Positions 51,740 to 63,045 of a stretch of 64,000 bases of DNA are shown here, in pieces. Every line of letters starts with the position of its first letter. Within the stretch, counting starts at the first letter, position 1. Made by a program: the position numbers and the translations under genes. Origin of the DNA: Agapetus fuscipes (Eukaryota; Arthropoda; Insecta; Trichoptera; Glossosomatidae); assembly GCA_951799405.1 (NCBI GenBank), contig OX637343.1, forward strand, positions 13,494,524-13,558,523, written 5' to 3'. The notes below the pieces were generated by a model, which saw only the letters and a list, made by a program, of their open reading frames with translations, was not told where the DNA came from and ran no database searches.

Positions 51740-54505
51740 AAAGGATACTACTTCTTATCGATGTGTTGGTGTCTGAATATAATTGTTTGTTCACAAAAGG
51801 GGTCGTGAGGGCTTACCCTTTTCCTAAACTGCAATTAATGAAAAGGTATATATGGATTGTGACTGGTGAGTAATTTTTGTGTGTAACAAGACTAGAATTG
51901 AAAACACACTAAAGTAAAAATCCTTCTTGCCCTGGTATCTTCCAAAAAATAGGCACTTCACCTAATACTGTCAAGACACGGTAATTATTTACGATTGTAT
52001 TAAGAGTCTTAACTTTCTTAAGCCTGTTCATTACTTCCCTGTCTCATTGAAAAAGGTGAAGAACTATTGCATTTTATCATAACTAGTGCAATCTGTATTT
52101 TAAAAAACCACAGCAGGATTCTTGTATTGGCCAAAATATTCATCAGAATTTAAAGACTACTTATCCAGGTTTAGTTATGGTTGTGAAGTCACTTTTGAAA
52201 ACGGATGTTAATGATTATAACAATATTTGAGTGTTGATTTTCTTAATTATACCTACAATGTTAATTTTTAATCACTAAAATGCACAGCTCACTTACAAGC
52301 AGCTTTAGTATTCCGTGCCTCAACTATAAAACATCGCGTTAAACTCACCTCGATTGTGTAAGTCAAAAATGTATGGAATAAACTATGGCACTCCTAGAGG
52401 GCGATTTAGTTTTCATACTTTTTTCGATTTAGGAGTTTTACTCAATGAGCACTGGCAAAATAATCGTTGACGTGCTTTCATCCAAAAGTTGTTCAACAAT
52501 TAGGAAAGCTGTACTAGATACTCTCAATATTGGCTTGATTTTATTATTCCTAAAAATTCTCCAAAATACACTTGTGCCATATCAGCTTTCCACCTCTACC
52601 GATGATACAATTTTTACTTTGTATAAAACAGCATTTCAAATTCTATTTTTCTGTAAACATGAAAGCGTAAATACATAACTTATTTCAAGAGAAAAGAACA
52701 ATAGCTTGTTTTTGGACCAATATGAAGTTTTTATAAACATTGCATGCACCTTGTTGTCCCTGATTTTTAGTTTGTTTTGGCCAACTTCACAGTTACTAAA
52801 AATGATAAAAAGTAAAGGGTTGTCTATGAAACTGAACGGTTTATTCTCCTTATACTTAATATTGATTGTTTCCAAAAGATGAGTTCGTTTATTTAAATTA
52901 TATTTTAGAATGCTCCCCTGTTGTTAAAAGGAGGGTTTGCAATAATTATAATTTTTTATTTGTTTCTCAGAGTGTTTGATATATCCTTAGTTAATTATTA
53001 TTTTGTTTCTTTAAGTGTATCCCAGAAAACAACTTAAAACTATACAATTAGAAGCATGAGAAATTGGAAATTGTTTTTAGACGTAATTGTGAATAATTAT
53101 GTATGTAAATGTTAAATTTATTTTGTATCCATCATTACTATACTATCTAGTTGCCATCATTATTAATTTTATTGTTTATTTCATAATTTATTAAGGTTGT
53201 CGGAAACAATTTATTCTGTCAAAACACCAAAAGTATACATACAAACTTTCCACATGAAAGTGTCACACAATCCGCTCTATTTGCAAAACTGAGTATATTT
53301 TTTGTGAATGAAATTTTCTTCACTTAAAGATTTGCCTGTTTTGATAAGCCAAGAGAAATGTTTTGTATGTCCGCCACACATTTTTGTTCCCGCCAATTTT
53401 ATATAGCTAGAAACCAATTAGAAAAAAATAATGCTATAATGATTTTATACTGTGTTTCATCGATGGTTCTCCATGGCAAATAATTTATATCTGCAAAAAA
53501 ATGCATTCCCAACCTTAAATTGTTCTTTTAATAGATCTGAAGGATCTGCATCCTTTTATAGATCCGAAGGATCTGCTTGTGCCACTAATCATGTGACTCA
53601 TGAGACTGCCAGCTATCGCGCCATCTCTTCAGAGGTCTTACACTTAAAAAGTTTGGAATAATTCATTGAAAAATGTTATTAATTAAAGAAAAAAGTAACG
53701 TCACACAAATGGCTGGTTTTGAGAAAGAAATTTAAATTCAGCCATCATTCCAAATCATTGAAATTGCAGATCCTTCATAATTGCTGCATTTTAAATGTAA
53801 ACCAGAATTTTAAGTTTATTTTTCAAGAAACGCTCAAATTAAATCACTCAGTCCATTTTGTAAAATTTTGTACTCTATGTAGTTTTTCAGATTTTGAAAA
53901 AAGCTTTCTGACTAAATATTAAATCACGAATAAGTCTCCCGTGGAAAACTTATCTCATGTTAGCGTCTAGGAACCATCTTTGATAACATTAAGAATTATT
54001 TCAATGGTGGACTCTGTTGCCACCGCATCAATGTACAAATTTGAAATGTAATGAATATTTTCCATAATCAATCTTAAAAGTAAGTTAATATAATATTGTA
54101 CATATACATACTACTATGTATCCCACTATTTTGTACAGAGTATGATATCTATTTGTCTACCCCTCAAAGATAGTCCATTACTGATGCTGCGAGTTTAAGA
54201 CTGCTAGACTACGTGCCAGCGACTATGCTGTTACCTGCCACCAACAATCCACAGCAACTATCACATATCACATACTGTGAGATTCAAAATATCATTTACA
54301 AATTCTTGAACTCACCGCCTATAATTAAAAATAGATATTTGAGTTGACCTGTTCTTATATTTATAATCTGATTTGTTATGGCAATCTGTGAAAGAGTTAT
54401 CATCAAGTAATGATACAAGTCATGATTTCTTCCATTGATTATGTTTGTAAAATTGAATAAATACCTGGATATTTATACGAACCGTTCGTTAGAGAATTTC
54501 AGTAT
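51740..54505. other. intergenic, E2F to pumilio, AT-rich
   Basis: No gene recognised. A 26-bp unit containing ATAGATCYGAAGGATCTGC is duplicated at about 53531-53582. Confidence 0.35.
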
Positions 54506-54615
54506 TCTCGATATTTTGTTGGCTTCCTATCCAACATCATCAGGAGACACATCCACAAGGATGAACTGAACTCCTTGCCCTCCGCTAAACTAGGATGTGT
54601 CTCCTTTTATTGATT
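54506..54615 (-). ncRNA. hammerhead-ribozyme-like motif in a Penelope-like repeat
   Basis: On the minus strand: TCTC, CTGATGA (54537-54543), one U, five-pair stem II GTTGG/CCAAC, AAAA where GAAA is expected, TATC, then GAGA that pairs with TCTC as a four-pair stem I. The upstream GGATGTGTCTCC has its inverted partner at 54592-54605. Only one core base is off. Confidence 0.5.
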
Positions 54616-56000
54616 ATGATATTCGGTCTATTGATTATGTTCCTCCAGTATCAGATCATAAGTGTTGAAATATTGGATGTTGCAAGTATTTGATATCTTT
54701 TTGAGTGTAAAATAATTGATGACGTGACTTAGTCATTGCAGCATGTCTAGTTATGTGGATGGTGCCCAAGACACTTATGCATAAACCTTGGGAGTCATCT
54801 GAGCGGATTGGCAGGGGGGGATTGTTGGTGTGTGTGGGCACGTATCTTTTGGATTTTGGCGTCTAGTCTAGGAAAGAGTATTAACGAGAAGTATTGAGTA
54901 GATCGTCAAACAAAATAATAATTTTGAATTGTATCTAATGGAAGGATAATGTTGCCTCATTGCAAGAAGATTGCATCCGGTGCTAATTTATTATTGTCAT
55001 GTTGATATTTCCCCCCGAGGAGTGTTGCAATGCTGCAGAACAATGTTGCCAGCAGGACGAGGCGCACTTGTTGGACAAATGTTGAAGACTTGCAGACTTT
55101 AAATGATATGCCAGTGATGTGAACAAGGTAAACGACCACAGGTGCCTCTGTTTCTTTAGCTTTTAAAAAATACACCTTGATTTTAAGCTGTTTGGTTTTA
55201 TTGTTTTGCAACGATTATTTGAATTTCCATGCATGAAGGTGGATAATAAACATCTGAAATAAAAAGTTAACAATTCAATTTTATGTGTGCGTTTTATTTT
55301 TCATTATTTTCAGTGTTTCGCTTCAAAGATCAGCACCCAGAGTATAAAACATTGAGTCTATTCCCCTGGATCATGTAAATATAAAAATGTATGGATGATA
55401 CAACGGCACCCCTAGCAATCTAGTTACTGTACATTTTTTTCCATTTACAGGATAGAGGAGAATTCAGGCAACGTTTTATATTTGAAAGGCTCATAAAAAA
55501 AATTAATGTTTTTATAATAATTCCTTACCTATTTAGTAATACGGAAATCTCACATAACACATCAAAAATGTAAGGTATGAAGAACATTAATTTTTATTAG
55601 GGGAAAAATATTGGTTTGGTCTGCATCCAGAAATCTGCTATGAAGAAATGACTGGATTGATAGGACATAATATATTCATGAAAGTAGGTAAGTAAAAAAA
55701 GTTATCTATTCATGCATAAATTATTGATTTCAGTTTTTTTCAATAAATCGATACCCATAATAATAAAAGAGAGGGTAAGAGAGAAGGTTACACCATACAA
55801 GGTGTATTTGTCACATGGATATTAACAATTTATTACTTCAAGTTTAAAAAAAACCGCTGACCAGATTTGACATTTTAGAATTTTTAGACATACGTTTACC
55901 TAAACAGAGAAGACAGCGCTATCTGTGACACGAGACAAGTATACAGAGCACAGTGTTGTCCCTCTGGTGGCAATATATGGAAACTCTCCTGACAGATGTG
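54616..56000. other. intergenic, upstream of pumilio
   Basis: AT-rich, no gene recognised. Sequence becomes CpG-richer from about 55980. Confidence 0.35.
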
Positions 56001-56757
56001 CGCGCGCATTCAATCCGATATGGCGGATAGATTTTGAGAGAAAAAAGTTGTCTGTTAAAAATCGGTAAACATCGACGTTTTAAATGGCGTAATCAACCCA
56101 TAGTGTAAATTAATAACATTGTAAATAGTTTCGTGTACAGATAGTGATAACAATTGTGCGATTCCCGAACCTTGTGAGTGTAATTTGTGCGACTCGTCCA
56201 GTGTTTGTGTGTTTTCCTTCAAATATTTTTAACGTACCGACGCCGACGTTTTCGCGTCAAATAATTAGGATATTACATCTATTTGCCGTAAAATAAGCTC
56301 TGATATCGATTTCGGGTGAGATATTGGTGTCTCCTGTGCCATTATTTGCGTAATTACAGCCGTATTCGCGATTTTTTCTTTGTGTTGTTACCGCTGTCAA
56401 AGCGACGGCTGCCATTTGTTTCTCGCGTTTTTATTTTCCAATAAATCGACTTGTCACGGCGAGTCGGCTTATAATTCGCGCTGCCTGACCAATATTCACC
56501 CGAATCGAGGATCCCCGCTCGAAGTTTTCGCATCGATTTGCATTTTGTTCAGGGTTATCCCATAATCTTCATTGTATACATTTTACAGGGCGGTAGCTAT
56601 AGGTTAACGCTGTAAACAAAAAAAAGTTAGTTCCGAAAGCGGTTCTGTGAGGTGTTCCGGCCGCTTTGTCGCAGTTCGGTCTGCCGGGTAAGGACGTGAG
56701 GCGCGGGCGAGTGTGCAGTTTGGTGGTTGAGGTTGCATCTTGCCGCCACAGGGTTGA
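56000..56757 (+). promoter_or_regulatory. pumilio promoter / 5' leader region
   Basis: CpG-rich compared with its surroundings, immediately before the pumilio start codon. CCGCCACAG at 56743-56751 could be a 3' splice site, so the coding exon may begin there and the sequence before may be a leader exon plus intron, or the whole may be one 5' UTR. Confidence 0.5.
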
Positions 56758-59700
56758 ATGCTACAATCTGACAACAGCGTGATGAAGTGGCTGGGGAGCT
56801 CTGGCGGGGAGGCGGGCGGGGGGGCCGAGGCGGGCGGCGGCGCAGGGGCGGGGGCGGCGCCCGGGCGCTCCCAGGACGACGCCGCCGTGAGCTACGTCTT
56901 CCAGCGCCCCCAGGACCCCGAGTTCCCGCCCTTCGGCCCCAAGCAGCAGCGCTGGGCCCTGGGGGACGACACGGTCATCGATGTGAGTACCCACACTTGT
57001 TATTCTTGTGCCTACTCAGTGAAGATTAGCGATCATCAAAGCAATTCGCACTTTCGTTACTGCTGCACGAAAGAGGCATATTGTGCTTCTGCCAAACCAC
57101 TGTTTCGGTTTTCTTCAACCAAGATGTTCTTATTTGATTTGGAGCTCATCTGCCCTCGATCGTTTCCTGTATGATGTGGGAGTGAATATTTCTCATTTTG
57201 TGGCCATACATACTTAAGTAAATACACCAATTTTTGGCTTTTGACGGACATCAGGATTTTGATCTGGTATTCATGCGGGGAAGAATCTCGCCATTGGTGA
57301 CTGGATCCATCCAGGAAAACTAGCATCTGACGGTATATCCACATGTCAAAGACACTGATTTTGCTCTCTCGACACTGTGTTGGTGTCCTCCCGTAGATAG
57401 TTCATGCATCTCCACACCACACATAACAAATAAACAAATGTCTCACGCTCTGATAACGCGAATATCTAAACAGACATAACTATAATATGACAGCATGTCA
57501 ATAAGTATCGTTTTCATTATCAGAGTTGGCTGTGTGAATCTTGTAACTCTTCCGGCAGTAAGTGGACTCTGTTTATCGTCGATAACTAATAAATAATAAT
57601 ATATAATCTCGAGTGTCAAATTTATTTCAACTTCTGTACCTACAAATTCTGTAACAGGATTTTTTTGATCCTATTATAGGGGAACCAGTACTATATTGGT
57701 ATTTTTTTGATAGACCTAGTTACAAAGATGTATTATAATCTACAATCTGAGTTGCAAAGATATATTAACATTTAAGTAAGTTAAGCTCATATCAAATGCA
57801 TGCCTACAAACAAACACGTGTAGTTCGCGCTTACAAATGCTGAATGTGTACAAATAAAATCCAAACCTCAAATGAACATAAACCCTACATCTCTTGCCGA
57901 CCTTCCCTGAAACAGGGATAACATACAAAGTGAACCTATTTTTTTTCAGTATGGGTGGTCAGCCTCAAACCAACCTATTCAAGGAACTATACATGATCTT
58001 TATATTACTTATGAACTGTGTATAGATTATTTATCAAATAATATTTCGTAATGAAATGTTTACAAAATTATCCTTTGCGATTTTTTGACTATCAGACTTC
58101 TTGGATCTTCCAATATGGAACTGGATAAAATAAAATGTTATTATCTTGAAATGTTATTATTCTGGGCGAAGTAGCTCACAGTATAAAACTAACAATAAAA
58201 TACTACACTCGCCGTTATGATATTGTCGTTTAGAAACTGGTGTATATTTTACCAAGGATAAGCGGGGCTAAATCTAAATCTAAATATAATCTGCAAAGAT
58301 ATGTATCATTTGAGATTCATATTAAATGCATTCCCACAAGCAGACACGCATAATTACGCGCTCACACATACCGCATGTGGACCTACAATATAAAAAACCC
58401 AATCTCAAACGAACATAAGCCCTGCAACTCTTGCCGACCTTCCCTGAAACAGGGGTGACATTGGCAAAGTGAACCATTTATTACAGTATGGGTGGTCAAC
58501 CTCATACCAACCTATCAGTCAAGGAATACAAGCAATTAAATACATTCAAATATATAAAACAAATATACACTTAAACAATTAAATAGTAAAAAATGAAAAC
58601 CTACAAAACATATTCTTTAAGATTTTTTTTTTTTTTTAAAGCCTCAGCTTTAACCGCTAGCATTACAGATCAACCGCCATTTCTTTCGGTCCTTGCATAC
58701 TTCTTTCATTTCATCCAGAGTCATAAACTCAGTCAGAGGGGCAATTGAAGTTTTTAGATTCATGTCCAAAGACAGGGTATTTTGAATAACCTTGTTTCTC
58801 CTTCACAAATTCTGAGTGAAAATACAAAAAAAAACGTGTACGAACATACTTAAGATATTCACCGCGTAGTCTAGTGGTTTTTACCTTGGGACTACGATCA
58901 GAAAATACGAGGTTCCATATTGATTTATTTTTATATGCTCCGGGGAGTAAAATCGCGTGCCTCAATCTCAAGACCGTTCAGTAATGGTAACCAGCCTTAC
59001 AGCAACAAATTTTTGTTAAGAAAATCTTTATTTAGTTTTAGCTAGGCTATGGACTCAGAACAAATTTGATATTTTTCACGACCGAATGTCACACGACTAT
59101 GTGATTAGAGTCCTTAGCAACCAAAAGCAAAATATTTGATAGCCTTTTCCCTAGCGAAACGGCCGTATGACGTCACAATTTGTCTATGGAATTTTGCCAA
59201 GTCCATGTTTACGTCCAAGGCGCTCTGCTCTGTAGGAATGAGAGCCGACCGGTCTGTTGTCCATCGATTGAAGATTCGGACTTTTGATCCAAAAGGGCTG
59301 GATCCCCAGCAGAGCAAAAGACAAAATCATTAATCACTCTTCGCTGCGATTGCCTTCACCAAAGACCGGTCACTATAGTTCCATCATGCCTTATGGCAAC
59401 AGAGACTTGCTTGAGAATGGGAGCTTTCTATAGCGATGACCAAACGCGCAGAGGGCTCTTATGGTATCTTCGAGTGTGACGGAGTGTGACAAAGCAGCGC
59501 TCACTAAATAGATTATATTGTTACGAACTTGGAGTACGTGCGACTGTACATGCATACATAGAACAGTCTGGCATTAGTATGATGATGATAGTGTTATGGA
59601 CTACGAAATCAAATTACCTACCTACATGTACGATAGTGTGGGTAGAATCGTCTGGGAGTAGTCCATGATGGTGGTAGTGCGTAGAATGACGTTCTGGTGT

Positions 59701-62248
59701 GAGCGAGAGATCGAAGAATGATCTGGAATATGCTAGAAAGATCTCTGTTGCACCTATATAAGAGGACTGCAACAGGGCAGCAGCCAGAGTGTCGATAAAA
59801 CATTGAGCCGTAAAGTTCGAAAGCCAGAGCTAGAAATCAATTTTTGTAATTTGTGAACCAAATTGTGTTGATTAAATTCTGTTAAAATAAATAATTGCAG
59901 TTTAATTTAAAGAGAACCCAGTAGAAAACATAAAATATGATTCTTTTTTAATTTACCAACCCACCTGGCAAGATTTTTTGTGTAAATGCCGAAAATCTTT
60001 AACAAGAAGACACTGAAGAGTAGTAGAATGAGAAAGATCCTCCGTTTTTATGCACCATACATTATAGGTCATCTCTTGTCAATTTATTTTTTAACGATAT
60101 TACTCCGCGAACAGTTTAGTTCGAGAAATTGAGTACTGCCGGTATGGGCATTAATAGTAATGTACATTTGACAAAGATAGATTCACCGGCTGTCATTTTC
60201 CTGTAGATATGTCACTAGACCTGTCCGACACTTCCTTTGGCTGACATTCTGTGAAAATGTACTAGAAAATATTACAATCTTTGTTTCAACTCTGTAAATT
60301 ATTAATATTTTTAAGGGTTTGGGGGTTTACACAGTGAAAGTCCATTGTATATTAATTAAATAAAACGCAATATATTAAATTGATGAGGCATTCACTTTGT
60401 AACCTTTCATTTAAAAAAAATTAAAAGTAAAAAAAAAAAAAAACGAATTGTATTACGTTACGGGGCGAGTAAAATTTAATAATGTACGACCGGTTTCGGA
60501 AACAATGTTTCGATGGAAACATTGTTATTAAATTTTACTCGCCCCGTAACCTAATACAATTTGTTTTTTTATTTTTTATTTTAATTTTTTAAATAAAACG
60601 CAGTTTAAATTCACTTTTATATTCTTTAACTTCGTCAAACGTTTTCGCCTAAAAATGCATCATCAGGACAATGACAATCAAATTAATTTCAAAATAAAAA
60701 ATAGCGACGACCAAGCTCGTACACCTCTGCGGCACTACAACAAAGTCATAGACCCCTAGAGTCTAGAATCTAGGGAGTCTCCCGCACAGGATTTCTTAAA
60801 AAAAAAACCGGTCATCAAAAGGGCCATCCAGCCCTACAGCAACTGAGTCTTGCTTGAGAATTGGCGTTTTTTACAGCGACGACCAAGCTTGCAGAGGGCT
60901 CTTGAGGTGTGATACACACAAAAACAGCCGTTACCCAATAAATCAGCCTAATTTAATTTGAAATATTAATAAATCTGAAGCTCAATTTTTGTTCTGCAGC
61001 CAATGTATGTTAATCATCTTATTGATTAATTGTAAAACTGTAGAGCATTTGTTTTCGTATCCTAATTCCTAATTCTAATGAATAATTATGATAGACTTAA
61101 ATTGTTAAGAAGCTGACCCGAGATGTTTTTTTTTTTTACATTGGATCATGCAATTTTCTTTACCGATGGGCTGTAACTGTAACTCTGTCACCATTCCGCT
61201 AGGGGTGCCCAGAGCGTCTGCAGAGCTGCCTCCATTTCTTCCTATCCTTACATACCTCTTTCAATTCATTCATATTCATCACCTTTTTCGTGCATTTTCT
61301 TTTGCGTTCGCTTTGTACATCCCATTCTTTCACAATCTCCTCAATCCGATCACTCCACACTTTTCTTGGTCGTCCCTTACCTCTTTTTCCTTTCACACTA
61401 CCTCTGTATACATACTTTGCCAGTCTATCAGTCGGTCCTTGGTATTCAAATCTGCTTGCCATACCTGGCGTACCAAACGAGCAGCTCGCCAACAGATGGG
61501 TTGCGGCCCGCCGAGACTTTTAAAAGCATAATATCAATCTGATATTTTCAACTTGACGGTCATTTTTAGAATCAAGAGTGTTTGTACTCCCTAAAGGCAG
61601 GGGTCCCTCTCGATGACGATTTTTATGTGATGGAAGTTCTTGTCGTTTCGGCCCCCATCTTAGAACAAAAGACATAATGTGCGCCGAAATGCCATATGAG
61701 TGCTTAAGGGATGTTCCTATGTTTGTGATTGGTCTTGAGGAAAACACAAGAATGATAACCCCAGAGCACTTTTGAATAGTACTTATAGCTATTCAGATTC
61801 TAGTGCTAGATTAGGTTAGGGTCTGTTGCACCAAATTCCAATCAGACAAAACTCAAAATTAAATGTGATTTTTCCCTTCAAATCAAAAATTTGGTCGCAT
61901 ATGCGTAAGTCAGCTGATGTACATCATCTTTCCTGTTCAATCCATCATATTATTGCACACTTCCGAGAAATATTTAACCGAGGTCCTTACCAGAATTAAA
62001 CAATCAAATTTGATTTGTTAATCAAATAATGATTGGAGGTTGGTGCAACAGACCATTAGTGTTGGTAGAATCGAATTTTGTAAATATTCCGTAAACGATC
62101 AGTAAATAAAATGTTTTTGTTTGTTTGCCGGCAGAACCACGACAAGTGGAAGTACCCGCCCGCCATGCAGCCGCAGAGCGCCACCCCGAACCAGCCCAAC
62201 AACCAAATGAACCAGATGAACCAGCTCAAGTCCGTCACCTCTCAGAGC

Positions 62249-62280
<32 letters not shown>

Positions 62281-62545
62281 CCTGCAGATGCTGGCGGCCG
62301 CTCACGCTAGCGGAGGAGTTGGAGGCCTGTCGGGTCTGCTGCACCCAGGGCTGCTGCAGCACCTGCCCCCCCAGCAGCAGCACCAGGGCCTGTACGAGCT
62401 GCACCAGCAGCAGATGAACGGCAAGGAGCACCAGCTGGTGTACGCTCTGCCTCCTGGAGTCATACAGCAGTCGCAGCAGCAGTACGCTGCTGTGCAAGGT
62501 CAAAGCCAGCTGGGGCTGAACCATATAGCTGGAGTGCGCAGTCCG
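56758..62545 (+). CDS. pum: pumilio, first two coding exons (continues beyond window)
   Basis: N-terminal part of the Pumilio RNA-binding translational repressor. Exons: 56758-56982 (phase 0) and 62135-62545 (phase 0), 212 residues so far; the last ends at ACCGG|GTGAGT-type donor GTGAGT at 62546. Exon 1 has MKWLGSS, a Gly/Ala-rich insert (about residues 15-35), then RSQDDAAVSYVFQRPQ and KQQRWALGDD, which match the RSQDDAMVDYFFQR and HRWPTGD landmarks of Drosophila Pumilio. Exon 2 starts NHDKWKYPPAMQPQS and contains a ten-glutamine run and further Gln-rich stretches typical of the unstructured repression region. The PUF repeats that bind RNA lie in later exons outside the window. Intron 1 is 5.15 kb and repeat-rich. 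The start may be Met at 56758 or 56782. Confidence 0.88.
57010..57345 (-). pseudogene. decayed LINE RT C-terminus (same family as 37180-37451)
   Basis: The minus strand keeps KLVYLLKYVWPQNEKYS, then GNDRGQMSSKSNKNILVEEN and SGLAEAQYA, a heavily mutated version of [15 protein letters not shown]...GRSTKSLFR. It begins only about 30 bp after the pumilio exon 1 donor. Confidence 0.6.
57735..57985 (-). repeat. dispersed 240-bp repeat, copy 10 (reverse)
   Basis: ACAATCTGAGTTGCAAAGAT to GTCAGCCTCAAACCAACCTA. It lies in pumilio intron 1. Confidence 0.86.
58265..58528 (-). repeat. dispersed 240-bp repeat, copy 11 (reverse)
   Basis: Tail repeat AAATCTAAATCTAAATATAA at the low end; CATACCAACCTATCAGTCAA at the head. 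Subfamily of copies 4 and 7. Confidence 0.88.
58640..58735 (-). pseudogene. LINE family Y, terminal scrap
   Basis: The minus strand reads [20 protein letters not shown], the very end of the RT seen at 31115-31870. Confidence 0.7.
58860..59010 (+). mobile_element. tRNA-derived SINE B, diverged
   Basis: GCGTAGTCTAGTGGTTTTTA at the head and CAGCCTTACAGCAAC at the end of the fragment; the B box is eroded. Confidence 0.6.
59240..59475 (+). mobile_element. tRNA-derived SINE B, diverged
   Basis: GGTCTGTTGTCCATCG, then CACCAAAGACCGGTCACTAT, CTTGCTTGAGAATGGGAGC and GCAGAGGGCTCTTATGG. The order matches family B; the B box is mutated. Confidence 0.7.
60438..60568. repeat. fold-back element, ~43-bp arms, GACCGGTTTCGG centre
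   Basis: Arm 60441-60483 (TTACGGGGCGAGTAAAATTT) is inverted at 60523-60567 (AAATTTTACTCGCCCCGTAA) with very few mismatches. The loop has ACGACCGGTTTCGGAAAC and TGTTTCGATGGAAAC. The same centre motif occurs at 33105-33118. Confidence 0.8.
60631..60672 (-). ncRNA. hammerhead-ribozyme-like motif
   Basis: On the minus strand: TTGTC (5' stem I), CTGATGA (60660-60666), short imperfect stem II GC...GC, GAAA (60643-60646), ACGT, TT, then GACGA that pairs with TTGTC as a five-pair stem I. The ACGT in stem III is self-complementary, as in minimal hammerheads proposed to cleave as dimers. Confidence 0.5.
60712..60962 (+). mobile_element. two SINE B pieces in tandem
   Basis: 60712-60806 is the variant 3' end (CTCTGCGGCACTACAAC, TCTCCCGCACAGGATTTC). 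60807-60962 is a standard end (ACCGGTCATCAAAAGGGCCA, CTTGCTTGAGAATTGGCG, AGGGCTCTTGAGGTGTGAT, AATAAATCAGCCTAAT). Confidence 0.8.
61150..61500 (-). pseudogene. LINE family Y, RT C-terminal fragment (reverse)
   Basis: Minus strand: DRLAKYVYRGSVKGKRGKGR, KVWSDRIEEIVKEWDVQSER and [18 protein letters not shown]. It is nearly identical to the end of the copy at 63046-64000 but truncated at its 5' side. It lies in pumilio intron 1. Confidence 0.85.
61820..62054. mobile_element. MITE with GGTCTGTTGCACCAA ends
   Basis: GGTCTGTTGCACCAA at the left and TTGGTGCAACAGACC at the right. About 235 bp, no coding frame. It ends only 80 bp before pumilio exon 2. Confidence 0.82.
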
Positions 62546-62819
62546 GTGAGTGAAAACTTTCCATGGTCTATTCTTTACCTCGGCTTCTTTACTTTGATCG
62601 TTTAGGAGTAAATGCATTCAAAATGCTATAATAATCACCGGTAATTTATAGAATAGCAGTCAATAGGAGAAAATGTTTTACCAGTAGGTAATCGACAGAA
62701 GGGGTGTTGGTAAAAATTATTGGAAGGTGTTTAAGGTTATTTATCTACAAGTAGTACTGCTGTGAGTAAATGAATAGTTACAAAACGATCTAATAAAGAA
62801 AAATACTTGGATCGTGCAT

Positions 62820-62940
62820 TTTGCATAGCCGGCCCAGCCCTGTGCTGTGGAATACCTTACCCCATGAGCTAAGAGCCGCAGAGAGCGCAAGTGCATTTAA
62901 GTCGGGATTGAAGACATGTTTGTTTCGGAGATGTTACAGT
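62820..62940 (+). pseudogene. LINE RT C-terminal scrap
   Basis: Reads LWNTLPHELRAAESASAFKS then GLKTCLFRR, the conserved end of a LINE reverse transcriptase. It is followed at 62975-62995 by the SINE A end sequence TATATGTGTAGCTTAGTTTA, which may show a shared 3' end. Confidence 0.65.
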
Positions 62941-63045
62941 TAAACCGTGCCCTTGCAGTGATTTATAGAAGTTGCACTATATGTGTAGCTTAGTTTAGTT
63001 TTTTTTTCTATAAAGTTTATTCGAAATCAATAATATGTTGCATTA

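Noticed and set aside
54957..55211. 84-codon minus-strand frame in intergenic DNA
   Set aside because: No recognisable domain, no splice or start context, AT-rich neighbourhood; consistent with a chance frame.
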